From: JBDNJM01 sp041687755
Lineage (GTDB): Bacteria; Planctomycetota; UBA1135; GCA-002686595
Length of the DNA: 64,000 nucleotides
Reading direction: 5' to 3'
Assembly (NCBI GenBank): GCA_041687755.1
Contig: JBDNJM010000017.1
Coordinates: 1 to 64,000, forward strand
The position numbers and the translations under genes were made by a program. Of the stretch, positions 8,788 through 17,226 are shown piece after piece (the first letter of the stretch is position 1; each line of letters opens with the position of its first letter). The notes below the pieces were generated by a model. That model was given only the letters and a program-made list of their open reading frames with translations, was not told where the DNA came from and made no database searches.

Positions 8788-9219
8788 TTAGTAGCTGACC
8801 TTGAAGGTAGGGGAGTCCTCCGGCTTGGACCGCCGGCGGTCGTAGAGCCGGGTGGTGGAGATGTTGGCGTGCCCTAACCTCTCCTGAACGAAGGCGATGT
8901 CAGCCTCGTGCTCGAGGGCGTTGGTTGCTGCCGTGGGCCTTAGGGCGTGGAGGCGGAGCCCATCCACATGCACCCCGGCCTTCTTCGGGTTCCCCTTGGC
9001 CATCTTGTAGACACCGTCGCCGGTGATGGCGGCATCCAGCACCCCGGTGCGGTTGTTGCGCACGGGCCGGAAGAGGGGACCCTTGCGGTCCTCTGCATGC
9101 CCGGCGAGCCCCAGATCGTCGTCGATGCCGACCAACGCTGCCGGGTGGTTGGGGACGTAGCGCGTCTCCGAGCTCTTTTCGTGGATCGTGAAGTGCATCA
9201 CACCGCGCCGCTCAGCCAT
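8788..9219 (-). pseudogene. 5'-truncated tyrosine recombinase (integrase) catalytic domain
   Basis: 143 residues of a phage/XerC-type tyrosine recombinase. The beta-hairpin region is recognisable (RRGVMHFTIHEKSSETRYVP), followed by GPLFRPVRNNRTG. Then come HALRPTAATNALE, which carries the second catalytic Arg in HxxR, LGHANISTT and the nucleophile Tyr in TRLYDRR. The DNA-binding N-terminal domain and the first catalytic Arg are missing, because homology begins abruptly at the ATG (9219). Whole family members are about 300 aa, so this is a C-terminal half. The break coincides with the start of a ketoacyl synthase fragment on the other strand, marking a recombination junction. Probably inactive. 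Confidence 0.75.
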
Positions 9220-9645
9220 TGAGCCGACGGGAGGACCGGCGGGTGCTGCGGATGGTCGCCCGAGAGGGCAGGACGAGCGTCGAGGAGGAGCGGGCCCCGA
9301 GGCTCGCCGTCGTCCTAGCAGGTCAGCGCGTGTTCCGGGACATCGTGCGCGCCCTGCCGAGTCGTATCGAGGCTGCCATCGAGCGCCGCGGCGTCAGCGT
9401 CGGCCCGATCGAACACGTCGCGTTCCATCAGGCGAACGCCCGGCTGATGGAGAGCCTGGGCGCGGCCCTCGGCAGCGCGCCCGAACGGGTGCTCACGATC
9501 GTCGCGTCGGTCGGTAGCACGACCAGCGCGTCGATCCCCCCTGGTGCTTGACGACGCCATGCGTCGGGGCCAGCTGCGTTCCGGCGACCGCATCCTCCTC
9601 GTGGGGTTCGGCACCGTCTACTCCCTCGGACCGACTCTTGTTTAA
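9219..9645 (+). pseudogene. 3-oxoacyl-ACP synthase III C-terminal fragment, frameshifted
   Basis: From about 9310 the product matches the C-terminal half of ketoacyl synthase III (FabH family): GQRVFRDIVRALP, EHVAFHQANARLMESLG with the catalytic His of HQAN, and VGSTTSASIP. The usual catalytic Asn (GNT) is Ser. At a six-C run (9535-9541 region) the frame breaks. Dropping one C continues in the next frame as LVLDDAMRRGQLRSGDRILL and ends GPTLV at a TAA (9643-9645). The first half of the enzyme, with the nucleophilic Cys, is absent. The stop overlaps the ATG of the following methyltransferase (TAATG), so the two were once translationally coupled. Inactive remnant. Confidence 0.75.
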
Positions 9646-10594
9646 TGGCCATGATTGCTTCCCTCCTCGAACCCGCCGCTGAGCTTCTCGAGCGCACGAC
9701 CGCAGGCTCGATGCCCCGGAGCCGCGCTACTCGGTACTGCACGGCTTGTTTGAAGGCCTCGAGCACCTGCGCACGACCCTGCCGGCCGAAGGCTGGGGAG
9801 CGGTCCGCGAGCTGGCTCAGCAACATCCGCTCAGCCAACGCATCCTGCGTGACCCGATGGCTCGACGCAGCTACGAGAAACCGCGTGGCTATGCCGGTGA
9901 CGTGGTGCTGCGCGACTACATTTATCGACTGAAGGAGCCCGAAGCGGACGATGCGATCGGCCGTGCAATCTACGATTACGCGGTCGGCCGCCCGGCGGCC
10001 TGCGCGGTTCGGAATCGTCGCGAACGCCTGGCCTTCGCCATCGACCGCGCCATCGACCGCGCGAGCGACCGGGCTGACGGTCGCGCCCAGGTCCTGTCCA
10101 TCGCCTGCGGTCACCTGCGCGAGGCCGAGCTCTCCCCGGCCCTGCGCGGCGGCCGTGTCGAGCGCCTCGTCGCGCTGGACGCGGACACTGAGAGCCTGGC
10201 GGTCGTCGACGGACTGGGCCTTCCGTGCCTCGAAACCGTGGTGCTCTCCGTGGGGCGGCTGCTCGGCCGCGCGGACCGCATCGGGCGCTTCGACCTGGTC
10301 TACTCCGCCTGCCTGTACGACTACCTGGAGCCCGAGCTTGGGCGGCGGCTGACGGCCTGCTTGTTCAGCCGGTGCAAGCCTGGCGGCCAGCTCGTCGTGA
10401 CCGACTTTCTGCTGACCGTGCCCGACGCGGGGTACATGGAAACCTGCATGGGCTGGGAGCTGATCTACCGCACCGTGCCCGAACTCGAGGCGCTCGCCGC
10501 GAGCATCCCGCCCGAGCAGATCGCCGCGGTCGAGTGCGAGCGCGACGCCTTTGGCGCCATCGCCTACCTGACGCTCACCCGCGCGGAGGAGTGA
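9645..10594 (+). CDS. Class I SAM-dependent methyltransferase, frameshifted near the 5' end
   Basis: The ATG at 9645 overlaps the stop of the ketoacyl synthase fragment. The first about 20 codons (MAMIASLLEPAAELLERTTA) are in one frame. From about 9707 the coding sense moves to another (LDAPEPRYSVLHGLFEGLEHL), consistent with loss of one base. The intact part, open from the first start at 9746 (282 aa), carries EKPRGYAGDVVLRDYIY, the SAM-binding glycine region VLSIACGHLREAELS and LVALDADTESL (motif I/II), and FDLVYSACLYDYLEP. The KPRGYAGD motif resembles methyltransferases annotated as fatty-acid methyl-ester (PhcB-like) enzymes. With a ketoacyl synthase III next door, a fatty-acyl methyl ester product is conceivable but only inferred. 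Confidence 0.65.
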
Positions 10595-10855
10595 AGCGCT
10601 CGCTGCCGTGCCCGCCCGCAAGGCTAGCGAGCTCGCGTCGGTGGGGCGGCCGCGCCCGGCAACCAGCTCCTTCAGCACGCTAAACATTGGCTCCCCTCTG
10701 TTCTGCCTGGCCTGCGGCGGACGCGCCGTCGTCGTTCGGCTGGCCGATAGTTCGAAGTGTGACAGCGGTTGCGTTAGGTCGTGCTTCTGGAGGTACTGAT
10801 CCCCTGTGCTAGATGGACGACGCGGGGTCGTCCCACGCGGTCCCGTGCGGCACCG
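10595..10855. other. Intergenic stretch between the accessory island and the sigma operon
   Basis: 261 bases between convergent genes. No gene with a plausible protein, no tRNA and no clear terminator was found. Together with 8283-10594 it may be part of the inserted or decayed segment. Confidence 0.4.
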
Positions 10856-12562
10856 TTACTCATTGGAGGCGGAAGCAAAGACCTCTGAGTCGTCCCTCGC
10901 CAAGAGCACTGAGAGCACGCAGAGCAAGGCCAGGAGCGCCGCGCCCAGGAGGAGCCGTTCTGAGACGATCCACGACCCAGGTGCCGCAGCCGGTTCCATC
11001 TCCGACTTCCGCGCGGCTGCATCGAGCAGCTCTAGGGCAGCTCCAGCTTCGAAGCGGTAGGACTGGATCCTGAGATACTTTAAGGAGTGCGGGCCCAGCG
11101 TCTCGACGAGCGAGGGCGTTGCTAGCCTCCGAAGACGCAAGCGCATGTCGGCGAGGTCGAAGCCCGCGGGTGCACCAAACTGATGGATCAGGCCGGCAGC
11201 GGCGAGTGACGCGGAAACCGCGGCCGGGCCCAGGTCCTCCGCGTTCCAGCTCGATTGGAGCAAGGCGTGAACTTCCGCGACGTGCTCTTCGAAATTGATG
11301 GGTTGTGCGAGGGCGTTTAAGAGCTCCACGATGCCGCGCGTGGTCACCAGTGGCCTCCGCGAGTTCGCCGTCGGCCAGGCTCCCATCAGCCACGTCGCAA
11401 GCCGCTTCGACTCCGACTCGGTGAGCCCGCTCTTGGCGAGCGCCAGCACACGCGATCCAAAGGTCAGGGGGCTTGGGTGAAGCGCGTGCTCACCGAGCAG
11501 GGACTGCGTGTCAGGATCCTCTGCTAGCGCCTTCCAAGAGGCCAACGAGAGGGAATTCGTCCGTGCGGCGCCATCGACCGAGGACCACAGGGATGGGTCA
11601 AACAAGGAGTCTCCCTCTTGGCCGAGCAGCGCGCCTTCCCAACGAGACACGGCCGGCTGCGAGGGCTCTACCGCGACCGCCAGATCGTCCAGCGCAGCTC
11701 GGATCGCCCCGAAGCGCTGCCATTCGACCACGTCGTCGATCGGAGCGTCGAAGGACTCGGCGTAGGCAACCAATCGGTTTTGGTCGATCATGCGACCCCG
11801 GGGAGCGACGACGAGGGTCATCAACCCGATGAGGGTCACCATCGGTAGCCACCCCAGGACCTTTCGAACCGGGGTCGTACGCGACCGCCAGCTACCGAGG
11901 AGGTCACACGCGAAGGCCCCGGCGAGCAACGTCGCTGGGATCCAGGCTTCGTGGAAGTGGGCGGATCGTATGCCTTGACCCAGGTCACCCATGAAGAGCA
12001 GGACGAGCACGAGCAAACCGAGAAACTCGGCTGTCATCGTTCCAACGACCGAACGTGACCCGCTGCCACCGGCCGTCACGTTTCTTACGATCGACGCGAC
12101 GTAGGTCATCGACACGATGAAGAGCAGCAGTATTGCCTCGAGGGGCAGGAACCACGCAAGGCTCGCTACCGCGAGCAGCGTTAAGCACGCGGGCGCCGCG
12201 TTGCGCCGCCACCACGCCTTGATCAGGATCTCGCTCGAGTGCCCCCCAGCGACTTGCTCGGTGACGGTTGGGCGTGAACCCATGAGCGCCTGAAGCGACC
12301 AGAGAAACGTCATGCCCGCTGCGGCTACGAGGACGACGGGCAGGGCCATCCATCCGAATGAGCGCGCCGACAGCAAGGCTGGAAAGAGATGCACTGGAGC
12401 AGCGCAAGCGGCCTGCACCAGGTGTGCTGGCTCCTCGCCAATTTCGGCACGTTGCGCCTCACCAGCATCGAGTTTAGCGAGGGTGGAGTGCTCGAATGAC
12501 CGGGGGTCGGGGCGCTCGCGCAGTAGGGCGGACCGGATGAGGTCTTCGTCGTCGTACGTCAT
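10856..12562 (-). CDS. Multi-pass membrane protein coupled to an ECF sigma factor (possible anti-sigma)
   Basis: 568 aa. The N-terminal about 75 residues are cytoplasmic-like (DDEDLIRSALLRERPDPRSFE), followed by several hydrophobic segments at about 75-100, 125-165, 180-205, 215-235 and 245-265. A long soluble region (about 270-530) and a last membrane segment (about 540-560, LLLGAALLALLCVLSVLLA) follow. Its ATG overlaps the stop of the ECF sigma gene (ATGA, 12559-12562), so the two are co-translated. Genes in this position are usually cognate anti-sigma factors, and the short N-terminal domain before the first helix fits a sigma-binding role. No zinc-binding anti-sigma motif (HxxxCxxC) is visible, so the assignment rests on context. 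Confidence 0.6.
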   Translation of the reverse strand: MTYDDEDLIRSALLRERPDPRSFEHSTLAKLDAGEAQRAEIGEEPAHLVQAACAAPVHLFPALLSARSFGWMALPVVLVAAAGMTFLWSLQALMGSRPTVTEQVAGGHSSEILIKAWWRRNAAPACLTLLAVASLAWFLPLEAILLLFIVSMTYVASIVRNVTAGGSGSRSVVGTMTAEFLGLLVLVLLFMGDLGQGIRSAHFHEAWIPATLLAGAFACDLLGSWRSRTTPVRKVLGWLPMVTLIGLMTLVVAPRGRMIDQNRLVAYAESFDAPIDDVVEWQRFGAIRAALDDLAVAVEPSQPAVSRWEGALLGQEGDSLFDPSLWSSVDGAARTNSLSLASWKALAEDPDTQSLLGEHALHPSPLTFGSRVLALAKSGLTESESKRLATWLMGAWPTANSRRPLVTTRGIVELLNALAQPINFEEHVAEVHALLQSSWNAEDLGPAAVSASLAAAGLIHQFGAPAGFDLADMRLRLRRLATPSLVETLGPHSLKYLRIQSYRFEAGAALELLDAAARKSEMEPAAAPGSWIVSERLLLGAALLALLCVLSVLLARDDSEVFASASNE

Positions 12563-13074
12563 GACTTGGTTCCTCCTGCAAGGGGGGCCTGCGCGTCGAG
12601 TCGGCGCCGGAGATGTGTACGTGCGCGGTGCAATCGACCTTCGACCGCGCGTATGGACAGGCCGAGGAGCGCGCTGATATCGGTGAGCGAAGATTCTTCG
12701 AGGTAGCGGAGGTAGAGGACCTCGCGAAGGCGCTCCGGCATGTTGCGCATGGCGACGCGAACGTCGTCAAGCCGTGGGTCCTCGCCATCGTCAGCGACGC
12801 TCGGCTGGGCCACGCTGTCGGGGTCGAGCGGCTCAGTCCTTCGCCGCCTCGATTGGCGTAGCCTTGCGATGAACAGGTTGCGTGCCACGCCGCGTAGCCA
12901 GGGACCCACTGTCTGAGGGTCCTCGGGGTCGCCGCGGAACGAATCCCGCGCCAGGTAGCCCTCGACGAGGGTGTCCTCAGCGAGTTCGGCGGCATCGGAC
13001 CAGGGCGCGCCCCAGCCAGCGATGAGCGCCGTCAATGGGGCGCGCCATGTCTTGATCCAGTTGTCGATTTGCAT
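12559..13074 (-). CDS. ECF-type RNA polymerase sigma factor
   Basis: 171 aa, the usual length for the family. Region 2 covers about residues 25-85 (AELAEDTLVEGYLARDSF and PWLRGVARNLFIARLRQSRRR). Region 4 covers about 105-160, with the helix-turn-helix RLREVLYLRYLEESSLTDISALLGLSIRAVEGRLHRAR seen as two adjoining parts. It is the first gene of a two-gene unit whose second gene, a membrane protein, overlaps by four bases. The pair is likely a surface-signal-responsive sigma/anti-sigma module. The promoter would lie in 13075-13200; no clear hexamers are visible, and an autoregulated ECF promoter is possible. Confidence 0.9.
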   Translation of the reverse strand: MQIDNWIKTWRAPLTALIAGWGAPWSDAAELAEDTLVEGYLARDSFRGDPEDPQTVGPWLRGVARNLFIARLRQSRRRRTEPLDPDSVAQPSVADDGEDPRLDDVRVAMRNMPERLREVLYLRYLEESSLTDISALLGLSIRAVEGRLHRARTHLRRRLDAQAPLAGGTKS

Positions 13075-13276
13075 GGGGTGGGAGGCGAACCGCCGTCACC
13101 CGGCCATTGTCTCGGACCCGGCGCCAACCCACGAAATTCCAGCAAAAACGGCTAGCCCGCCTCGGTCACAAGCTGATTCGGGCTGAACCTCTGAGCCTTG
13201 GAAGCTCGGAGGGGACGCCGGAAGGGACTTTGCCCGTGGGCAATCTGGTTGCAGTCGCGCCGCTCGTCCGCCGGGG

Positions 13277-16126
13277 TCAGTTCGCGGCGCGCAGGGCCGC
13301 CTGGGCCGCGGCCAGGCGTGCGATCGGCAGGCGGAACGCGCTGCAGCTGACGTACTCGAGGCCTAGCGCCTGGCAGAACTCGATCGACTTGGGGTCGCCG
13401 CCGTGCTCGCCGCAGATGCCGAGCTTGAGCTGGGGCCTGGTGGAGCGGCCGCGCTCGGCCGCAATTTCCATCAGCTCCCCGACGCCTTCGATGTCGAGGC
13501 TGGCGAAGGGATCGCCGGCGAACACGTCGGCCTCGATGTAGGCGGGAATGAACTTGCCCGCGTCGTCGCGGCTGATGCCGAACGTCGTTTGGGTCAGGTC
13601 GTTCGTGCCGAAGGAAAAAAACTCGGCGTGCTTGGCGATGTCGGCGGCGCGCAGGGCGGCGCGCGGAAGTTCGATCATCGTGCCCACCAGGTAGGGCAGT
13701 GAGGTGCCGCGCTCGGCGAAGACCTCTGCGGCGACCTCGCGGACAATGGCCTCTTGCAGCTCCAGTTCCTTGGCCGTGCAGATCAAGGGGATCATGATCT
13801 CAGGTTTGGGGGTCACGCCCGTTTCCGCGGCGACGTTGAGCGCCGCCTCGAAGATCGCGCGCGCCTGGGTGCGGGTGATCTCGGGGAAGGTCAGGCCCAG
13901 ACGGCAGCCGCGGTGACCGAGCATCGGGTTGAGCTCGGCGAGGGACGCGACCTTCTTGAGTACGAGCTCCGCATTGAGGCCGGAGCGCTCGGCGAGTTCG
14001 CGCGTCGAGGCTTCGTCGTGGGGCAGGAACTCGTGCAGCGGCGGGTCGAGCGTGCGGATCGTCACCGGCCGCTCACCCATGGCGCGGAAGACACCCTCGA
14101 AGTCGGCGCGCTGCAGGGGTAGCAGCTTGGTCAGGGCCTCGTCGCGGGCGGTCTTGTCCTCGGCTAGGATCATCTCGCGCACGGCGTCGATCTTCTCCTC
14201 GCCGAAGAACATGTGCTCGGTGCGCGTGAGCCCGATGCCCTCGGCGCCGAGCGCGACGGCTTCGAGCGCCTGGTTGGGCTGGTCGGCGTTGGCGCGCACG
14301 CCCATCGTGCGTCGCTCGTCGGCCCAGGCCATCAGCTGCACGTAGGCTTGGACGATCGGGTTGTCGCCGTGGGGGTGACCGGGCTCGAGGATGTGCGCCA
14401 GAACCTTGGACGGGCGCGTGTCCACCTGGCCGGCGTAGATCGCGCCGGTCGTGCCGTCGAGGCTGAGCCAATCGCCCTCGCGCAGGACGTTGTCGCCGAC
14501 GGTCATCGTCTTGTTGGCGTACGAGATCAGCACCTCGCCGGCTCCGGCGACGCACACGCGGCCCATCTGACGGGCGACGAGGGCAGCGTGGCTGGTCATG
14601 CCGCCGCGCGCGGTCAGGATCCCCACGCTGGCCTGCATGCCCTTGATGTCTTCAGGGCTGGTCTCGATCCGAGCGAGAATGACGGGCGTCTTGGAGCCGT
14701 CTTCGCGGAGCACGGCGGCCATGCGCTCGGCGGCTTCTGGCGTCAGGGCAATCAAGCCCGTCGCCGCGCCGGGGCCGGCGTTCAACCCGCGGGTGAGCAA
14801 CCGCCCTTCGGTCTTGGCCGCCTCGAGCTGGGACTCCTCGAACACGGGCGCGAGCAGCTGGTTTAGGGACTCAGGGTCCACGCGCAGGATGGCTTCCTCA
14901 GGTGTGATCACGCCCTCCTTGACCAGGTCGCAGGCGATGCGCACGGCGGCGAGGCCGGTGCGCTTTCCGGTGCGGCACTGCAGCATAAACAGGCGCCCCT
15001 CTTGGACCGTGAATTCAAGGTCCTGCATGTCGCGGTAGTGCGTCTCGAGCTTCGCCTGCACGTCCTGCAGTTCGGCCCATGCTTCGGGCAGCTCCTGCTC
15101 AAGCGTGGCGATCGGCTGGGGCGTGCGAATGCCGGCGACGACGTCCTCGCCCTGGGCGTTGACGAGGTACTCGCCGTAGAAGCGGCGCTCGCCGTTGGCC
15201 GGGTTGCGGGTGAACGCGACGCCGGTGCCGGAGTCCTCGCCCATGTTGCCGAAGACCATGGCGACGACGCTGACGGCCGTGCCCCAGTACCCCGCGATGC
15301 CGTGCATGCGGCGGTAGGCGATGGCGCGCTCGTTGTTCCAGGAGCGGAAGACGGCGGCGATGGCGCCGTCGAGTTGCTCGACGGGATCGTCGGGGAAGGT
15401 TGCGCCGGTGTGCTCGACCACGATCGCCTTGAACTCGGCGACGAGTTCGCGCAGATCGGCCTCGGTTAGGTCGGTGTCGCGTCCGATGCCGCGGTCCACC
15501 TTCTTGGCTTCCAGGGCCGCGCGGAACGGGCACTCGTGCTCGCTCGATTCAGCCTTCACCTCGAGCACGACGTCCGCGTACATCTGCACGAAGCGGCGGT
15601 AGGCGTCCCAGGCGAAGCGCCCGCTGCCGCTGCGCTTGGCGAGGCCCTCGACGGTGATGTCGTTCAGGCCCAGGTTGAGCACCGTGTCCATCATGCCCGG
15701 CATCGACACGCGCGCTCCGGAGCGCACGCTGACGAGCAGCGGGTTGTGCGGGTCGCCGAAGACCTGGCCCATCTCCTCCGAGAGGCGCTGTAGGGCGCTG
15801 CGGATCTCGGCCTCGACGCCGTCGGGGTACGTGGGCGCCTCGGCCCCGGTCATGGCGAGGAACTGGTTGCAGACCTCCGTCGTGATCGTGAACCCGGGCG
15901 GCACCGGCAGTCCCAGGCGGCACATCTCGGCGAGGTTCGCCCCCTTGCCGCCGAGCAGATCGACCATCTCGCGTCCACCGTTCGTGCCGCGCGAGTCGTA
16001 GGAGTAGACCGCGGGCCCCGGGTCGGGCAGGGAGCTGTTGCGGGAAGCGGAGGAAGTGCCGTTGGGGTGAATCGGGCGCGCCATGACGGTGACCTGGTCG
16101 GAAATCGGATCGCGAAAGAGGGCCAT
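13277..16126 (-). CDS. ppdK: Pyruvate, phosphate dikinase
   Basis: 949 aa from ATG 16126; an internal ATG at 16084 (MARPIHPNG) would give 935 aa and is an alternative. The order of domains is standard: an ATP-grasp N-terminal domain (VDLLGGKGANLAEM at about 55, SVRSGARVSMPGMMDTVLN at about 135), the phospho-histidine domain with GGMTSHAALVARQMGR (catalytic His513), and a PEP/pyruvate TIM barrel ending in LGICGEHGGDP (Cys905). The enzyme interconverts pyruvate, ATP and phosphate with PEP, AMP and PPi, and sits at the glycolysis/gluconeogenesis node. The length is near the family norm of about 880-900 plus an N-terminal tail. No regulatory kinase gene is adjacent. Confidence 0.97.
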   Translation of the reverse strand: MALFRDPISDQVTVMARPIHPNGTSSASRNSSLPDPGPAVYSYDSRGTNGGREMVDLLGGKGANLAEMCRLGLPVPPGFTITTEVCNQFLAMTGAEAPTYPDGVEAEIRSALQRLSEEMGQVFGDPHNPLLVSVRSGARVSMPGMMDTVLNLGLNDITVEGLAKRSGSGRFAWDAYRRFVQMYADVVLEVKAESSEHECPFRAALEAKKVDRGIGRDTDLTEADLRELVAEFKAIVVEHTGATFPDDPVEQLDGAIAAVFRSWNNERAIAYRRMHGIAGYWGTAVSVVAMVFGNMGEDSGTGVAFTRNPANGERRFYGEYLVNAQGEDVVAGIRTPQPIATLEQELPEAWAELQDVQAKLETHYRDMQDLEFTVQEGRLFMLQCRTGKRTGLAAVRIACDLVKEGVITPEEAILRVDPESLNQLLAPVFEESQLEAAKTEGRLLTRGLNAGPGAATGLIALTPEAAERMAAVLREDGSKTPVILARIETSPEDIKGMQASVGILTARGGMTSHAALVARQMGRVCVAGAGEVLISYANKTMTVGDNVLREGDWLSLDGTTGAIYAGQVDTRPSKVLAHILEPGHPHGDNPIVQAYVQLMAWADERRTMGVRANADQPNQALEAVALGAEGIGLTRTEHMFFGEEKIDAVREMILAEDKTARDEALTKLLPLQRADFEGVFRAMGERPVTIRTLDPPLHEFLPHDEASTRELAERSGLNAELVLKKVASLAELNPMLGHRGCRLGLTFPEITRTQARAIFEAALNVAAETGVTPKPEIMIPLICTAKELELQEAIVREVAAEVFAERGTSLPYLVGTMIELPRAALRAADIAKHAEFFSFGTNDLTQTTFGISRDDAGKFIPAYIEADVFAGDPFASLDIEGVGELMEIAAERGRSTRPQLKLGICGEHGGDPKSIEFCQALGLEYVSCSAFRLPIARLAAAQAALRAAN

Positions 16127-16163
16127 GCAGTTGGCTTCTTCGAGACTATCCCCTCGACGAAAG

Positions 16164-16193
16164 CGGGGTCGGACCTGGACAGGTCCGACCCCG
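16164..16193. terminator. 13-bp perfect hairpin between the lipoprotein and ppdK genes
   Basis: CGGGGTCGGACCT pairs perfectly with AGGTCCGACCCCG around a GGAC loop. It lies downstream of the minus-strand lipoprotein stop (16277) and 38 bases upstream of the ppdK start. There is no good T-run on either side, so it could be a terminator of the lipoprotein transcript or a leader hairpin of ppdK. Confidence 0.5.
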
Positions 16194-16276
16194 GCTCTAG
16201 CGATTTCCTCCGAGGGGGTCCCCCCGGAATGATTTTCCAGTGCACCGCCCCGCAGGGCAGGGCGCAGGCGAGTCGT

Positions 16277-16894
16277 TCAGTCCGCCTCGGCGACCCGAAA
16301 GGCGGAGATCTTCCACTCCTTTCCGATACGCACTTCCGTGATGTCGGTCGCTCCGACGCTCGGCGGCAGGCCCCCCTCTAGCTGCCACGAGGCGGCGACG
16401 GAATTCTCGATCGTGTCCACCGCGACGGACTCTTCGAAGTCGCCGTAGTCGTCGAGCACGCGCTGGTCGCCGGCGTAGAGCTCGTAAAAGTCCTCCGTCG
16501 AGAGCAGCACGTCGAAGTCGACGAGCTTCCAGAGGTAGCGCACGCGGCTGCGGACCAGCCACACGCCGGGCTCCATCTGGCGCGACTCCAGGACCTGGGC
16601 CTGCCCGATGTGCCGCAGGAACGGCAGGTCGTCCAGCAGGGCGGCTCGGAACTCGCGGTAGGTCAGCTGGTCGATGCCGTTCTCTTCCCGGAAGTACTGG
16701 CTGAAGCAGCGGTACTCGAGGTCCACGTGATCGATCGAGACCGCGGTCCGGAAGGTGTGGAAGGTCTGTTCTGGGCTACGAAAGCCCGTCTCCAGCAGGT
16801 CGTCGGCTCCGGGGGGCAGCGCGCGGCAGCTCGTGAGCCCGAACGGGAGGGCAGCGCAAAGGAAAAACAGCGCTAGGGAGAGTCGGGACAGCAT
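16277..16894 (-). CDS. Predicted lipoprotein of unknown function
   Basis: 205 aa from ATG 16894, chosen because it places a lipoprotein signal at the N-terminus (MLSRLSLALFFLCAALPFGL, then TSC lipobox). A start 15 codons upstream would bury the signal behind a proline-rich stretch. The mature part (PEQTFHTFRTAVSIDHVDLEYRCF near 50; WKLVDFDVLLSTEDFYELY near 130) is an alpha/beta domain resembling small NTF2-like or DUF4878-type lipoproteins, but no family is certain. The C-terminal TDITEVRIGKEWKISAF suits such a fold. It lies upstream of ppdK on the same strand, separated by a strong hairpin, so it is probably its own unit. Confidence 0.7.
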   Translation of the reverse strand: MLSRLSLALFFLCAALPFGLTSCRALPPGADDLLETGFRSPEQTFHTFRTAVSIDHVDLEYRCFSQYFREENGIDQLTYREFRAALLDDLPFLRHIGQAQVLESRQMEPGVWLVRSRVRYLWKLVDFDVLLSTEDFYELYAGDQRVLDDYGDFEESVAVDTIENSVAASWQLEGGLPPSVGATDITEVRIGKEWKISAFRVAEAD

Positions 16895-16939
16895 TGGAAG
16901 AAGAAACGTCCGGGGGGGGGCGGGACTAGGAGTTCGCAA

Positions 16940-17226
16940 CCGAAGAGGAGTCTACCCCGCCTGTCGGGGGGGGGAGGGGTGGCGGGTGAGGGCCGGCAGT
17001 TGGGGGCCCCTAGCGATCAGGGCGCGGGAGACGTGGGAGGGTGGGGTCTGGGCTGCCCGAGCGGACTCTGCCAGGAGCGGACCCCGACGATCGGAGCCCG
17101 CGTTTCGGGCGCGGCGCCGGTTGGGCAGCTGGGAGCCGGGGCTGGGGCCCGGGGACTGCGCACCAACGGATGGTGGTGCCAGACCGTAGCCTGCGGGGCC
17201 AACGGCCTTCCCGCGTGTACCGATTC
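16940..17226. other. Intergenic, poly-G rich
   Basis: Between divergent genes. It contains several G runs (for example 16965-16973) and no recognisable gene. Promoters for both flanking lipoproteins should lie here, but no convincing hexamers are visible in this very GC-rich stretch. Confidence 0.4.

Noticed and set aside
9428..10687. 419-codon antisense frame over the methyltransferase
   Set aside because: Overlaps a clear methyltransferase on the other strand and shows no motif.
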